A DNA stretch of 64,000 bases from Herbiconiux sp. SALV-R1 (GTDB taxonomy: Bacteria; Actinomycetota; Actinomycetes; Actinomycetales; Microbacteriaceae), in assembly GCF_013113715.1 (NCBI RefSeq), contig NZ_CP053345.1:60451-124450 (forward strand). The letters run 5' to 3'. The notes beneath the pieces were generated by a model, which was not told where the DNA came from, did no database searches, and worked only from the letters and a program-made list of their open reading frames with translations. Position numbers and translations under genes: made by a program. Position 1 is the first letter of the stretch, and each line of letters starts with the position of its first letter. Shown here in pieces: positions 42,045 through 50,420 of the stretch.

Positions 42045-42933
42045 GAGCCGGAACCTTTGCCTCGAGAATGGCGCGGAGGGCGCGGGCCGACTCGGTGAAC
42101 CCGATCTCCGGTTCGGGGAGGTCCTGTGGGTGCCACCGGTACTCGTATTCGAGGGTGAGTGCGCCGTCGTAGCCGCGCTGCACGAGTTCCCCGATGACGT
42201 CGGGCCAGGGGAGGACACCGGTTCCCACCACCCGGGAGCGGATGGCTCGTTCCTCAGGCTTCACGCGTGCTGTGTCGGACGCCCGGAACGGCGCGGTCGG
42301 GTCTTTGAACACCAGGTCCTTCACGTGGACGTGGCCGATCAGATCGCCCTGCATCGCGAAGGCATCCGTCCAGTCCTCGTCGTGGGTGAAGGTCAGGTTG
42401 GCCTGGTCGTAGAGCACACGCACGGCGGGCGAGTCGACTTCCCGCACGAGGCGCGCCGTGTCGCTCGCGGTCTGGGTCATCGTGCCGAAGTGGTTCTCGA
42501 CACAGAGCACGACGCCCGCTTGAGCGGCATCGGCGGAGAGCTGACGGAGTGCGGCTGCGAGACGGTCCCAGTGGGCCGAGTGGTCGGCGTCGCCCGGGTG
42601 CCAGGCGCCCGCGTACACACGCACCCGAGTGGCGCCGACCTCGTGTGCGGCGGCGATGCATCGTTTGAACTCGTCGATGCCTGCGTGCCAGCTGGTCTGA
42701 TCGAGGCTGTTGATGGAGGTGGTGTAGGGGGTCAGTGCGATGATCGGCATGCCCTCGGCGTCGGCGATCGCTGCGGCAGCGCGTGGGGCGCGAGGGTCCG
42801 ACGGGGTGATCGCCGCTGAGTAGTCGTCTTGATAGATGACCTCGGCGGCATCCAGGCCCGCGTTCTTGAACAGGCGCAACGCCTCTGGGAGGTCGCGGCC
42901 TGGTGTTCCGAGTGTGTGTCCGGCGATGATCAT
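42034..42933 (-). CDS. TIM-barrel sugar phosphate isomerase/epimerase family protein
   Basis: 299 residues of xylose-isomerase-like TIM barrel with the metal set Glu ('CVENHFG'), Asp ('LYDQAN'), His ('HVHVKD') and Glu ('TLEYEYRW'). Relatives include inosose dehydratases and enzymes acting on 3-keto-glycosides. Next to several Gfo/Idh dehydrogenases, epimerisation or beta-elimination of a keto-sugar is plausible. Overlaps the VOC gene by 4 bp. Confidence 0.8.
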   Translation of the reverse strand: MIIAGHTLGTPGRDLPEALRLFKNAGLDAAEVIYQDDYSAAITPSDPRAPRAAAAIADAEGMPIIALTPYTTSINSLDQTSWHAGIDEFKRCIAAAHEVGATRVRVYAGAWHPGDADHSAHWDRLAAALRQLSADAAQAGVVLCVENHFGTMTQTASDTARLVREVDSPAVRVLYDQANLTFTHDEDWTDAFAMQGDLIGHVHVKDLVFKDPTAPFRASDTARVKPEERAIRSRVVGTGVLPWPDVIGELVQRGYDGALTLEYEYRWHPQDLPEPEIGFTESARALRAILEAKVPAHER

Positions 42934-43484
42934 GTCGAGCTTTCACTTTTCTGTGCGTGATGGTGGTCCCAGTCCGTGGGCCCTACCAGGTGAGGGGGGT
43001 CGGCCACTCGTGAGCGGTCGACGAGTTCCATCAGCAGTCCCCACGGGCTGAGGAAGTAGCACCATCGATTGCCTGCCACAGAGGGGCTGTCACCGGCGAC
43101 CTGCTTCCTCTCGCCGAGGATCCGCACTCCGGGAACCGTGGTCAGATGCTGGAGGGCGTCGTCGACGTCGTCGACCACGAAGCAGAGATGGTGACCGCCA
43201 CGGTCGCTGTGCCGGGGATGCTCGGTTCTCTGGTCGCTCGTAGACCACTCGAACAGCTCAATGTTGAGGTTCGGCGGCAGACGGAGCATCGACAGCTCGA
43301 GCACGGCGTCGGCCGGAACGTCGAAGTTGGTGGGCATGAATGAGGAGTCGGGGCCGCGCCGTGACCGGTACAGCTCTTCGGCGCCCAGGACCTCGACGAA
43401 GAATGCCACAGCGTCGTTCAGGTCGGGAACCGTGTAGGCGGCGTGATCGACGTAGCGCAACCCGGGCATCCTGCGGGCGGTCAT
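42930..43484 (-). CDS. VOC/glyoxalase-fold protein
   Basis: 184 residues: two beta-alpha-beta-beta-beta modules with candidate metal ligands His14 ('YVDHAAYTV'), Glu in 'LNIELFEW', His in 'GGHHLCFVV' and Glu in 'LMELVDR'. The order matches single-subunit VOC enzymes (glyoxalase, epimerase or dioxygenase). Its place between LacI and the isomerase suggests an isomerase or lyase step in sugar degradation. Overlaps both neighbours. Confidence 0.75.
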   Translation of the reverse strand: MTARRMPGLRYVDHAAYTVPDLNDAVAFFVEVLGAEELYRSRRGPDSSFMPTNFDVPADAVLELSMLRLPPNLNIELFEWSTSDQRTEHPRHSDRGGHHLCFVVDDVDDALQHLTTVPGVRILGERKQVAGDSPSVAGNRWCYFLSPWGLLMELVDRSRVADPPHLVGPTDWDHHHAQKSESST

Positions 43485-44473
43485 CGAGCCGGCCCCGTCG
43501 AAGATCGGACGAGCAGGGTCGGTTCGAGAACGACGTGCTGGATGTCGTCGGTGGCGACGGCCTGTTCGGCCAGCTCGATGGCGATGCGCCCCATCTCCGT
43601 GATCGGTTGCTGCACCGAGGTCAGCGGTGGATTGCTTCGCGCACCGAGCGGGAGCCCGTCGAAGCCCACCACCGAGATGTGCTCGGGTACCCGGATTCCG
43701 CGCTCGCCGAGAGCGCTGATGAGACCGAAGGCGACGAGGTCGTTGGCGGCGATCACCGCGGTCGGACGCGTCGGCATGGCCTCGATCGCGATCGCCGCGC
43801 GTTCGCCCGCCTCCGCGCCGATCCCGTCGCCGAACTCGATGGGATCCATCCCGTGTTCGGCGGCCAGCTCGAGGTAGGCCTCCCGCCGGTCCGTGGCGGT
43901 GTGCGTGCCGACGATGCCGGACACGTAGGCGATGGAGTCGTGGCCCAGGCCGACGAGGTGATCGAAGGCGAGCCGGATCCCGGTGCCGCTGTCGACCGTC
44001 ACGGTGGGCACCTGGTGCTCCGACTCGATCCGGTCGATGACGACGAGTTTGCTGCCGAAGCCGTAGGCCTCGAAATCGGCGGGGTCGACGCGGGTGAACG
44101 GTGCGATCACCGCGAAGGGTGCGTACATCGACTGCATTGCCTGCAGGTAGCCCGCCGTGGCGCCCGCGTCGTCTCCGGTCACGCAGAGGATCAACTGGTA
44201 GCCGCGTTCGCCGGCAGCGGCCGTCATTGCTTTGGCCAACTCCGCGAAGAACGGGTTGGTGATGTCGGGAACGATCAGCGGCACGAGTGTGCTGGTCTTG
44301 GTGCGGAGCGCCTGCGCCAGCGGAGACATCGAGTAGCCCATCGACGCAGCGACGGCCAGCACATGCTCGCGGGTCTGCTTCTTCACCGCCTCCGGGCGGG
44401 AGAACGCTCGAGACACGGTCGATTTGTGCACGCCGGCTGCGGCGGCCACTTCGTCAATGCTGGGTATCGACAT
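43481..44473 (-). CDS. LacI-family transcriptional regulator
   Basis: Start set at ATG 44473 with GGGGGAG upstream. 330 residues: HTH 'IDEVAAAAGVHKSTVSRAF', hinge 'SPLAQALRTKTS', and a periplasmic-binding-like effector domain. It lies inside the operon it probably controls, overlapping its neighbours; the repeats at 49525-49550 resemble LacI half-sites. Confidence 0.85.
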   Translation of the reverse strand: MSIPSIDEVAAAAGVHKSTVSRAFSRPEAVKKQTREHVLAVAASMGYSMSPLAQALRTKTSTLVPLIVPDITNPFFAELAKAMTAAAGERGYQLILCVTGDDAGATAGYLQAMQSMYAPFAVIAPFTRVDPADFEAYGFGSKLVVIDRIESEHQVPTVTVDSGTGIRLAFDHLVGLGHDSIAYVSGIVGTHTATDRREAYLELAAEHGMDPIEFGDGIGAEAGERAAIAIEAMPTRPTAVIAANDLVAFGLISALGERGIRVPEHISVVGFDGLPLGARSNPPLTSVQQPITEMGRIAIELAEQAVATDDIQHVVLEPTLLVRSSTGPAR

Positions 44474-45449
44474 TAGCTCCCCCTTGCTCTGCATAGGCAT
44501 AAGCGTCCCAGATCACCGTCATGGTCGCCTCCAGATCGGCGAGGCTTGGAAGCCCCGCGAATCCGTCCCCCAGCGAGTCGGCGACAGCGTCCACGAACGG
44601 TGCGTACAGCGGATCGCTGTCGACATCGATGAGCTCCGTGCGTGTCGCCCCGGAGGTGTCGGTGAAGCTCGCGCTGCCGTCGGCCCAGATCGTCGCCGCA
44701 CCGGATGGCCCAATGCGTAAGAAGGCGCAGTGCCGCTTCAGCGGCGATCCGGGGAAGGCGTATCCGACCTCGATGGTCGCGATGGCGCCGTTCGGTGCGG
44801 TCAGGGTGAGGGAGGCGTAATCCTCCACGGAGCCGCCGTGCAGCGTGCTCGACATCGCCGCCCTGACGGCGACCGTGTCCACGTGACTGCCGCGGAGGAA
44901 CAGGTCGACGAAGTGCGGTGCCAGGTTGACGGCGCACCCACCGCCGGCACGCGCCGGATCCACCATCCAGGGGCTGCCGTTGTGGAGATAACGCGTCGGC
45001 GGACCGGCGATGAACTGGACGCTCTCGTAGGTGGCGGTTCCGGCCTGCTCGAGCCACCGCTCGGTGGGCCCTCCGCGCTGCACGAGCGGCACGGCGGCGG
45101 GCACCTCCGCGGCCTCCGCGGCCTGCCGGATCTCGGAGAGCTGGTGCAGGGAGATGCCGGCCGGCTTCTCGACCACGAACGGGATCTGCAGCTCGATCAG
45201 CGCCAGACACACCTCGCGCATGGTGTCGTGGGCGGCGAACACGTAGGCCAGCTCGGCGTCCTGATGCTCGCACAGCAGCTGGCGCCAGTCGGAATGGAGA
45301 GGCGCGTCCCACAGCTCCGCGAACGGTGTCGCCCCCGCGGTGTCGGGGTCGCTCACACCGACCACCTCGCAGCGCGCCGCTATCCGGTCGGCGTAGAGCG
45401 GCACATGCCAGTGGGTGGGGCTGACGATGACGGTCTTCGGCCGGGTCAT
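44454..45449 (-). CDS. Gfo/Idh/MocA-family oxidoreductase
   Basis: Start set at ATG 45449, overlapping the upstream gene (ATGA). 331 residues with 'VVEKPAGISLHQL' (EKP motif) and 'NLAPHFVDLFLRG' (catalytic His). The N-terminal Rossmann glycine motif is weak ('VIVSPTHWHVPLYAD'), so the cofactor may be bound unusually or the protein may act as a partner subunit. Confidence 0.75.
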   Translation of the reverse strand: MTRPKTVIVSPTHWHVPLYADRIAARCEVVGVSDPDTAGATPFAELWDAPLHSDWRQLLCEHQDAELAYVFAAHDTMREVCLALIELQIPFVVEKPAGISLHQLSEIRQAAEAAEVPAAVPLVQRGGPTERWLEQAGTATYESVQFIAGPPTRYLHNGSPWMVDPARAGGGCAVNLAPHFVDLFLRGSHVDTVAVRAAMSSTLHGGSVEDYASLTLTAPNGAIATIEVGYAFPGSPLKRHCAFLRIGPSGAATIWADGSASFTDTSGATRTELIDVDSDPLYAPFVDAVADSLGDGFAGLPSLADLEATMTVIWDAYAYAEQGGANVDTQH

Positions 45450-46411
45450 GCGGTGATCCTCGCCCGGGCGACGATCTCGTCGGCCAGTTCGGTCGCCCGG
45501 AGTGCCTGACTGTATCCGACGGGGGGCTTTCCACCCCGCGCGAAGCGGAGAGCGGCTTCGGCCTGGGCGAGGAACAGGTCGACCTCGGGGAGGTACTCGA
45601 CCGTCTCGGAGCCGTGGCGGTCCCAGGCGTGGAGCTCCCAGTTCGACCACACGCGACGCCCTTCGCGGGCGATCACGTCGATCTCGAGGAACCAGTCGTC
45701 ACGGTTCAGTCCCGAGGTGTGGTTCCACGGGTTCCAGTAGCTCTCGAGCCGGAAGAGCGGACCGTCGGCGAAGTGCAGGGTCGCGGCGGCGTAGTCGGGG
45801 ACGGACGCCCCGTGGAGGCCGTCGCTGCCGTAGCTGCTGAGCACGGATACTTCGCCGGGGAACAGCGAGGACACGAATTCGATCGCGTGGATGCCGTTCA
45901 CGACCGCGACCCCGCCCTCTTCGGGAGCGACGCGCCACGAGTCGAGAGTGAGCTTGCGGGCGGCTGAACGCACGCCGACGCTGACCACGGTCGCGGTGGA
46001 GGCCCACTCGGCCAGCTTTAGCGCTCCGGGATGCTGGTGCAGGGTGTAGCCCACCATCAGAGCTTCGTCGATGCCCGGAACGTCGCGGAGGATCGCGGCG
46101 TTCTCGGCCGACGAGCCGATCGGCTTCTCGACGAGCACCCGGAATCCGCGGCGCACGAGGTCGGCGGTCACCTCGGGCTGGATGCTGCTGGGCAGCGAGA
46201 CGACGACCAGGTCGAGCTCGGTCGGGTTCAGCTCGGCTGCGGAGGCCAGGACTCGGGCGCCCACCCTCTCGGCGAGGTCCAGAACCCGTGGTGAGGGATC
46301 GACGAGGGCGGCGACATCGGCGCCCAGTTCGTGGAAGGCGTAGACGTGCCTGCTGCCGGCCCACCCCGCGGCGCCGATGACGGCAACCCGTGTGACAGGA
46401 GTCTCGGTCAT
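45446..46411 (-). CDS. Gfo/Idh/MocA-family oxidoreductase
   Basis: Start set at ATG 46411, overlapping the permease stop (ATGA). 321 residues: 'AVIGAAGWAGSRHVYAF' cofactor loop, 'VLVEKPIGSSAEN', and 'GIHAIEFVSSLF' (His). Part of the coupled importer-dehydrogenase operon; likely dehydrogenates the imported sugar or glycoside. Confidence 0.8.
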   Translation of the reverse strand: MTETPVTRVAVIGAAGWAGSRHVYAFHELGADVAALVDPSPRVLDLAERVGARVLASAAELNPTELDLVVVSLPSSIQPEVTADLVRRGFRVLVEKPIGSSAENAAILRDVPGIDEALMVGYTLHQHPGALKLAEWASTATVVSVGVRSAARKLTLDSWRVAPEEGGVAVVNGIHAIEFVSSLFPGEVSVLSSYGSDGLHGASVPDYAAATLHFADGPLFRLESYWNPWNHTSGLNRDDWFLEIDVIAREGRRVWSNWELHAWDRHGSETVEYLPEVDLFLAQAEAALRFARGGKPPVGYSQALRATELADEIVARARITA

Positions 46412-47271
46412 CCCTTCACCCCTCCCGAGGTCATGCCCGCGATGAACCAGCGCTGGAACGCGGCGAACACGCCGAGCACCGGCAGGAACGCGACGACGAC
46501 GAAGGCAGAGAACAGCGCCCAGAAGTTTCCGAAGCCGGTCGTCACGTATCGCACGATGCCGTTCTGCACGGTCTTCATGTCTTCGCTGGTCGCGAGGACG
46601 GTTCCCACCAGGAAGTCGTTCCAGACGAACACGAAGATGAAGATCGCGATCGCGGCGATGCCCGGCCGGATGAGGGGGAGCACGATCCGCCAGAGGATCT
46701 GGAACCTGTTGCATCCGTCGATGGCGGCGGCCTCTTCGATCTCGAGGGGGATGTTCTCGATGAAGTTGCGGAGGAACAGGATCGTCTGGCCGCAGATGAT
46801 GGCGGTGTAGACCACGATCAGCATTGGGTAGGTGTTGATCAGCGCCGTCTTGACGAACATCGAGTACAGGGCGATGAAGACGACGATCGCCGGCACCATC
46901 GAGAGCACCAGGATGCCGGTCATGACGGTCTCCATCCGCCGGCTCCTGTTGCGCGTGGCCACGTAGGCGGCCGGGATGCAGATCACCAGTGCCAGCACGA
47001 TGGAGCCGCCGGCGTAGATGAGGGAGTTGATGAAGAACCGGACGTTGGTGGAGGTCAGCAGCCCGGCGAACGCATCGAAGGTGATGGGGTTGGGGATCCA
47101 CTCCGGGGGAAACTGGATGGTGTCGGCTTCGGGCTTGAGGGCCGTGGAGAGGATCCACGCAACGGGTGGGAGCACGACCGCCGCGGCGAGCACGATGAAG
47201 ATCCACCCGGGGACGGCGGCGAGGATCTTTCGGGGCCGCCGCCGGCGGCGCGTGAGCTGGCTGGTGGTCAC
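46408..47271 (-). CDS. CUT1 ABC permease (MalG-like)
   Basis: 287 residues, six transmembrane helices, EAA loop 'EIEEAAAIDGCNRFQILW', C-terminus 'GMTSGGVKG'. GTG 47271 overlaps the preceding permease stop by 4 bp. Confidence 0.9.
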   Translation of the reverse strand: MTTSQLTRRRRRPRKILAAVPGWIFIVLAAAVVLPPVAWILSTALKPEADTIQFPPEWIPNPITFDAFAGLLTSTNVRFFINSLIYAGGSIVLALVICIPAAYVATRNRSRRMETVMTGILVLSMVPAIVVFIALYSMFVKTALINTYPMLIVVYTAIICGQTILFLRNFIENIPLEIEEAAAIDGCNRFQILWRIVLPLIRPGIAAIAIFIFVFVWNDFLVGTVLATSEDMKTVQNGIVRYVTTGFGNFWALFSAFVVVAFLPVLGVFAAFQRWFIAGMTSGGVKG

Positions 47272-48197
47272 AGGGCTTCCTTACGTCGGAACCGGATCGC
47301 GACCAGGGTGAGGACGGTGTTGACGGCGAACAGCAGCAAGGCTGTCGCGGACGCCCCCGAGAGGTCGAAGTCGTTGAATGTCTGGTTGTAGACCCGCATG
47401 GAGAGGGTCTCGGTGGCACCCAGCGGCCCACCTCGTGTGGTGACGAGGATGATCGTGACCATCTGCACGTAGAGCATGAGTAAGACGACGATGACGGAGA
47501 TGATCGTGTTGCGGAGGTAGGGGAGGGTGATGCTGGTGAATCCTCGCCACACCCCGCCGCCGTCCATCTTCAGGCTCTCGCGGAGCTCCTCGGGGATCGT
47601 CTGCAGCGCTCCGAGGAACAGCAGCATCGCCTGCGGGTAGGACCACCAGGCGGTGATCAGGGTGACAGCGATCAGAGCCGCGGTCGGCGTGGAGAAGACG
47701 TCGGTGGGTCCGAAGCCGAGCGCGTTCGTGATGGCGGTGGCGGGACCGAAGTTGGGGTTCAGGAACCACAGCCAGATCGTGCCGGCGGTGGCCTGCGACA
47801 TCAACCACGGCAGGAGGAACAGACTGCGGACGGTGCGCTTGCACCTGTGCAGGTTGTTGAGCACGATCGCGGAGATGAGGCCGGCAGGGAGAGCGATGCT
47901 CAGAGCGCCGAGGGAGAAGACCAGTGTGGTGCCGATCTGTCCCAGCAGACTGGGGTCGGAGAACAGCTTCGTGAAGGAGTTCAGACCGGAGAACTCGCCG
48001 ATCTGGTAGTAGTTCGTCTCGTGCAGAGCCGTCCACGCCGTGTAGAACAGCGGGCCGACGAAGACGAAGAGGAAGACGGCCACCACGGGAACGACGTAGA
48101 GCCAGACTCGTCGGTCCTTCCGACGGCGGCGTGGGAGGTGGCTGCCGGGCCTGGGCGTTGGAGGCGCTTCTGCCAGAAGCGCTGTGGTGGCCGTCAT
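47268..48197 (-). CDS. CUT1 ABC permease (MalF-like)
   Basis: 309 residues, basic leader then six transmembrane helices, EAA-region 'ELRESLKMDGGGVWRGF', in which the central Ala-Ala is Ser-Leu. Follows the binding protein after a hairpin. No ATPase gene is present in the cluster. Confidence 0.9.
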   Translation of the reverse strand: MTATTALLAEAPPTPRPGSHLPRRRRKDRRVWLYVVPVVAVFLFVFVGPLFYTAWTALHETNYYQIGEFSGLNSFTKLFSDPSLLGQIGTTLVFSLGALSIALPAGLISAIVLNNLHRCKRTVRSLFLLPWLMSQATAGTIWLWFLNPNFGPATAITNALGFGPTDVFSTPTAALIAVTLITAWWSYPQAMLLFLGALQTIPEELRESLKMDGGGVWRGFTSITLPYLRNTIISVIVVLLMLYVQMVTIILVTTRGGPLGATETLSMRVYNQTFNDFDLSGASATALLLFAVNTVLTLVAIRFRRKEAL

Positions 48198-48210
48198 CAG
48201 TCCTTCTTTC

Positions 48211-48236
48211 CCGGGGAGCCCGTTCGGGCTCCCCGG
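48211..48236 (-). terminator. Intercistronic hairpin after the second binding-protein gene
   Basis: Perfect 11-bp GC stem (CCGGGGAGCCC / GGGCTCCCCGG) with loop GTTC between binding protein and permease. It has no convincing T-run. Same location as the hairpin at 33793-33827 in the other CUT1 operon, so probably an mRNA stabiliser or attenuator. Confidence 0.65.
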
Positions 48237-48249
48237 ATCGGTGTCGGTG

Positions 48250-49512
48250 CTACTTGCTGGCCGCGTCCTGGGCGGCCTTGATGAACTCGCTGCCGGAGAT
48301 GCCGTTCAGGTACAGCTGCTGGCCGGCGTTCGCCAGTCCGGTGGCGATGGCGATCCAGTCGTCCGAGTACGTGTGCGGTTCGCTCTCGTTCTCGACGTAG
48401 TCGGCGATCTTGTTCACCGTGTCGGCCTCAGGGGTCGAGAAGAAGGGCTGCTCATAGGTGGCTTCCCGGGTGGGCACCTCGCCGCCCGTGGCCATGACGG
48501 CACCGGCCTCGGGCCCGGTCATGTACTCGATGAACTTCCAGGCCGCGTCGGCGTTCTTGGTTCCGTTGCCCATGCCGAGGGTCCAGCCGAAGGTGGAGCC
48601 CTTCGTGTCGCCGGTGGAGGCCATCGGAAGGGAGGTCCACTTCACGTCGGGGTTGCCGGTCGCCAAGGTCACGACGCGTTCGCTTCCGAGCACGGCCATC
48701 GCGACGGTGCCGTTGGTGAGCCCGTCGGTGACGGTGGAGTAGCTGTCCGACACGACGCTGGTTCCCATGCCGCCTGCATCGCGGAGGTCGGCGAGGAAGT
48801 CGCCGAACTCGGCGCCCTTCTCTGTGGCGAAGTCGGGGTCGCCGTCGCCGTTCCAGATCTCCTGGTCGACCTGGCTCATGAAGCAGTCGAAGAAGGTGCT
48901 GATGATGGCTGAGTTGTCGGTGTCCGAGAACCCGGTGCCGAAGCCGGTGTACCCGGCGGCGGCCGCCTTGCCCGCCACATCGACGACCTCGTCGTAGGTC
49001 GTCGGCACCGTCGCCCCGATCTGGTCGAGGATCTTCTGGTTGTAGTAGAGCGCACAGGTGCGGTACTCGTACGGCACGGCGACCTGCTTGCCGTCCGGCC
49101 CCTCCAGTGCGTCTGTGGGACGGAGCCAGTCAGTGATCTGCGAGGCCGCTTCCGGAAGGGGGGCGTACGCACCCGCGGCCGCCATCTGCGGCACCTGCGG
49201 GGTGAACATCTTGAACACGTCCGGTGCCTGACCCGCCGCCGCGGCCTGCGGGAGACGGTTCAGCATGTCGCCCAGCGACACGACTGACAGATCGACCGTG
49301 ATGTTCGGGTTCGCCGCCTCGAAGTTGGCGATGTTCTCCTTCAGGGCATTCGACCGCGGGTTGTCCTGACTGGGGTCGAGGAAGTCCCAGTACGAGATGG
49401 TCACGGGGCCGTCGGAGCTGGGGTCGGAGGTCGAGGTATCGGAGCATCCAGCCAGCAGGAGGCTGGCCATCGCTGCGCTGGCCAGCGCCAAGCCCCATCG
49501 CTTGTTGATCAT
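48250..49512 (-). CDS. CUT1-type sugar-binding lipoprotein
   Basis: 420 residues with lipobox 'LLLAGC' (Cys about residue 23) and type II solute-binding fold ('TISYWDFLDPSQDNP', 'VPYEYRTCALYYNQKIL', 'FGWTLGMGNGTKN'). First gene of the large minus operon. A strong promoter and tandem repeats lie directly upstream. Confidence 0.85.
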   Translation of the reverse strand: MINKRWGLALASAAMASLLLAGCSDTSTSDPSSDGPVTISYWDFLDPSQDNPRSNALKENIANFEAANPNITVDLSVVSLGDMLNRLPQAAAAGQAPDVFKMFTPQVPQMAAAGAYAPLPEAASQITDWLRPTDALEGPDGKQVAVPYEYRTCALYYNQKILDQIGATVPTTYDEVVDVAGKAAAAGYTGFGTGFSDTDNSAIISTFFDCFMSQVDQEIWNGDGDPDFATEKGAEFGDFLADLRDAGGMGTSVVSDSYSTVTDGLTNGTVAMAVLGSERVVTLATGNPDVKWTSLPMASTGDTKGSTFGWTLGMGNGTKNADAAWKFIEYMTGPEAGAVMATGGEVPTREATYEQPFFSTPEADTVNKIADYVENESEPHTYSDDWIAIATGLANAGQQLYLNGISGSEFIKAAQDAASK

Positions 49513-49524
49513 GTATCTCTCCTA

Positions 49525-49550
49525 TGAGATCGGTTGCTGAGATCGGTTGC
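49525..49550 (-). repeat. Tandem 13-bp repeat, probable operator
   Basis: Two exact copies of GCAACCGATCTCA (minus reading), 13 bp apart, directly downstream of the promoter -10 and ending before the ribosome site. GCAACCG resembles the half-site of LacI-family operators (TGCAACCGGTTGCA type), fitting the LacI gene within the operon. Confidence 0.6.
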
Positions 49551-49554
49551 AGGA

Positions 49555-49583
49555 AAACTAACGCCGATCCGGGGGTCTGTCAA
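49555..49583 (-). promoter_or_regulatory. Strong sigma-70-like promoter TTGACA-17-TAGTTT
   Basis: Minus strand: TTGACA at 49578-49583 and TAGTTT at 49555-49560 with 17-bp spacing, between the deoR stop and the binding-protein start. Consensus -35 and ideal spacing. The operator repeats begin within 5 bp of the -10. Confidence 0.7.
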
Positions 49584-49592
49584 CTCGACTTC

Positions 49593-50378
49593 TCAGATCG
49601 AGGCGACGATGGTTCTGACGTCCGCCTCGCTGAGGCGGGAGTGCTCCTCGGCGCTCAGGCCACTGTCGGTGACGACGGCGTCGAATCTCGGGAGGGCATG
49701 GATGACGAACGGAGCCGAGGCCCCGAACTTGCTGGCGTCGACGAGTAGATACGACTCTCGCGCCCGGGCCACCACAGCCCGCTTGGCCACCGCGTAGTCA
49801 AGGTCGCCCGTGGTGGCGCCCAGGTTCGGGTCCCACCCGCTGGCGCTGATGAAGACCGAATCGAAGGCGAATCCGGCGAGGAACTCGGTCAGGAGCTCGC
49901 CCACGGCGGACAGCGTCGACGGATCGACGTTTCCCGGTGCCATCACCACGGCGAGGTGAGGCGCGGAGGATGCCAGCTCCACCGCGGTGGTGAGATCGGT
50001 CGTGACGACGGTGAGCGAGTCCAACCGGCGCAGGTGCGGGATCATCGCGGCGCACGTGGTGCCGGAGTCGAGGTAGATCACGCTCCCGGCCGTGACGAGT
50101 GCGGCGGCTGACGCGGCGATGGCGCTCTTCGCCTCGACCTCGACCGAGACGCGCTGCCGTCGATCGCTGGGGGGAACGTGTCCGCCTGCCAGACGGGCCC
50201 CGCCGTAGACGAGCTCGACGAGGCCGGCGCGCTGCAACTCGGTGAGATCTCGCCGGATGGTGACGCTCGACACCCCGAGCTCGTCGGCCAGATCGGCGGA
50301 GCGCACGGAACCATGGGTCACGAGTTGCGCTCGGATCATCGCCTGACGATCGCCGGCGAGCAAAGGGGGTGTGAACAT
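49593..50378 (-). CDS. DeoR-family transcriptional regulator
   Basis: Start set at ATG 50378; the upstream open frame is shadow of eda. 261 residues: wHTH 'LADELGVSSVTIRRDLTEL', then the sugar-phosphate-sensing domain with 'IYLDSGTTCAAM', 'VVTTDLTTAVEL' and 'LLVDASKFG'. Divergent from eda, 42 bp apart, so it likely represses eda and itself via the repeats at 50382-50400. Confidence 0.85.
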   Translation of the reverse strand: MFTPPLLAGDRQAMIRAQLVTHGSVRSADLADELGVSSVTIRRDLTELQRAGLVELVYGGARLAGGHVPPSDRRQRVSVEVEAKSAIAASAAALVTAGSVIYLDSGTTCAAMIPHLRRLDSLTVVTTDLTTAVELASSAPHLAVVMAPGNVDPSTLSAVGELLTEFLAGFAFDSVFISASGWDPNLGATTGDLDYAVAKRAVVARARESYLLVDASKFGASAPFVIHALPRFDAVVTDSGLSAEEHSRLSEADVRTIVASI

Positions 50379-50381
50379 CTT

Positions 50382-50400
50382 TGTCGCTTTCTGTCGATTT
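50382..50400. promoter_or_regulatory. DeoR-type direct repeats at the eda/deoR divergent promoter
   Basis: TGTCGCTTT and TGTCGATTT start 10 bp apart, one helical turn, within the 42-bp divergent region. A plus promoter can be read as TTGTCG (50381-50386) and TTGTAG (50404-50409) with 17 bp, so the repeats sit in the spacer. Confidence 0.5.
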
Positions 50401-50420
50401 GTGTTGTAGTTTAACGCTTC

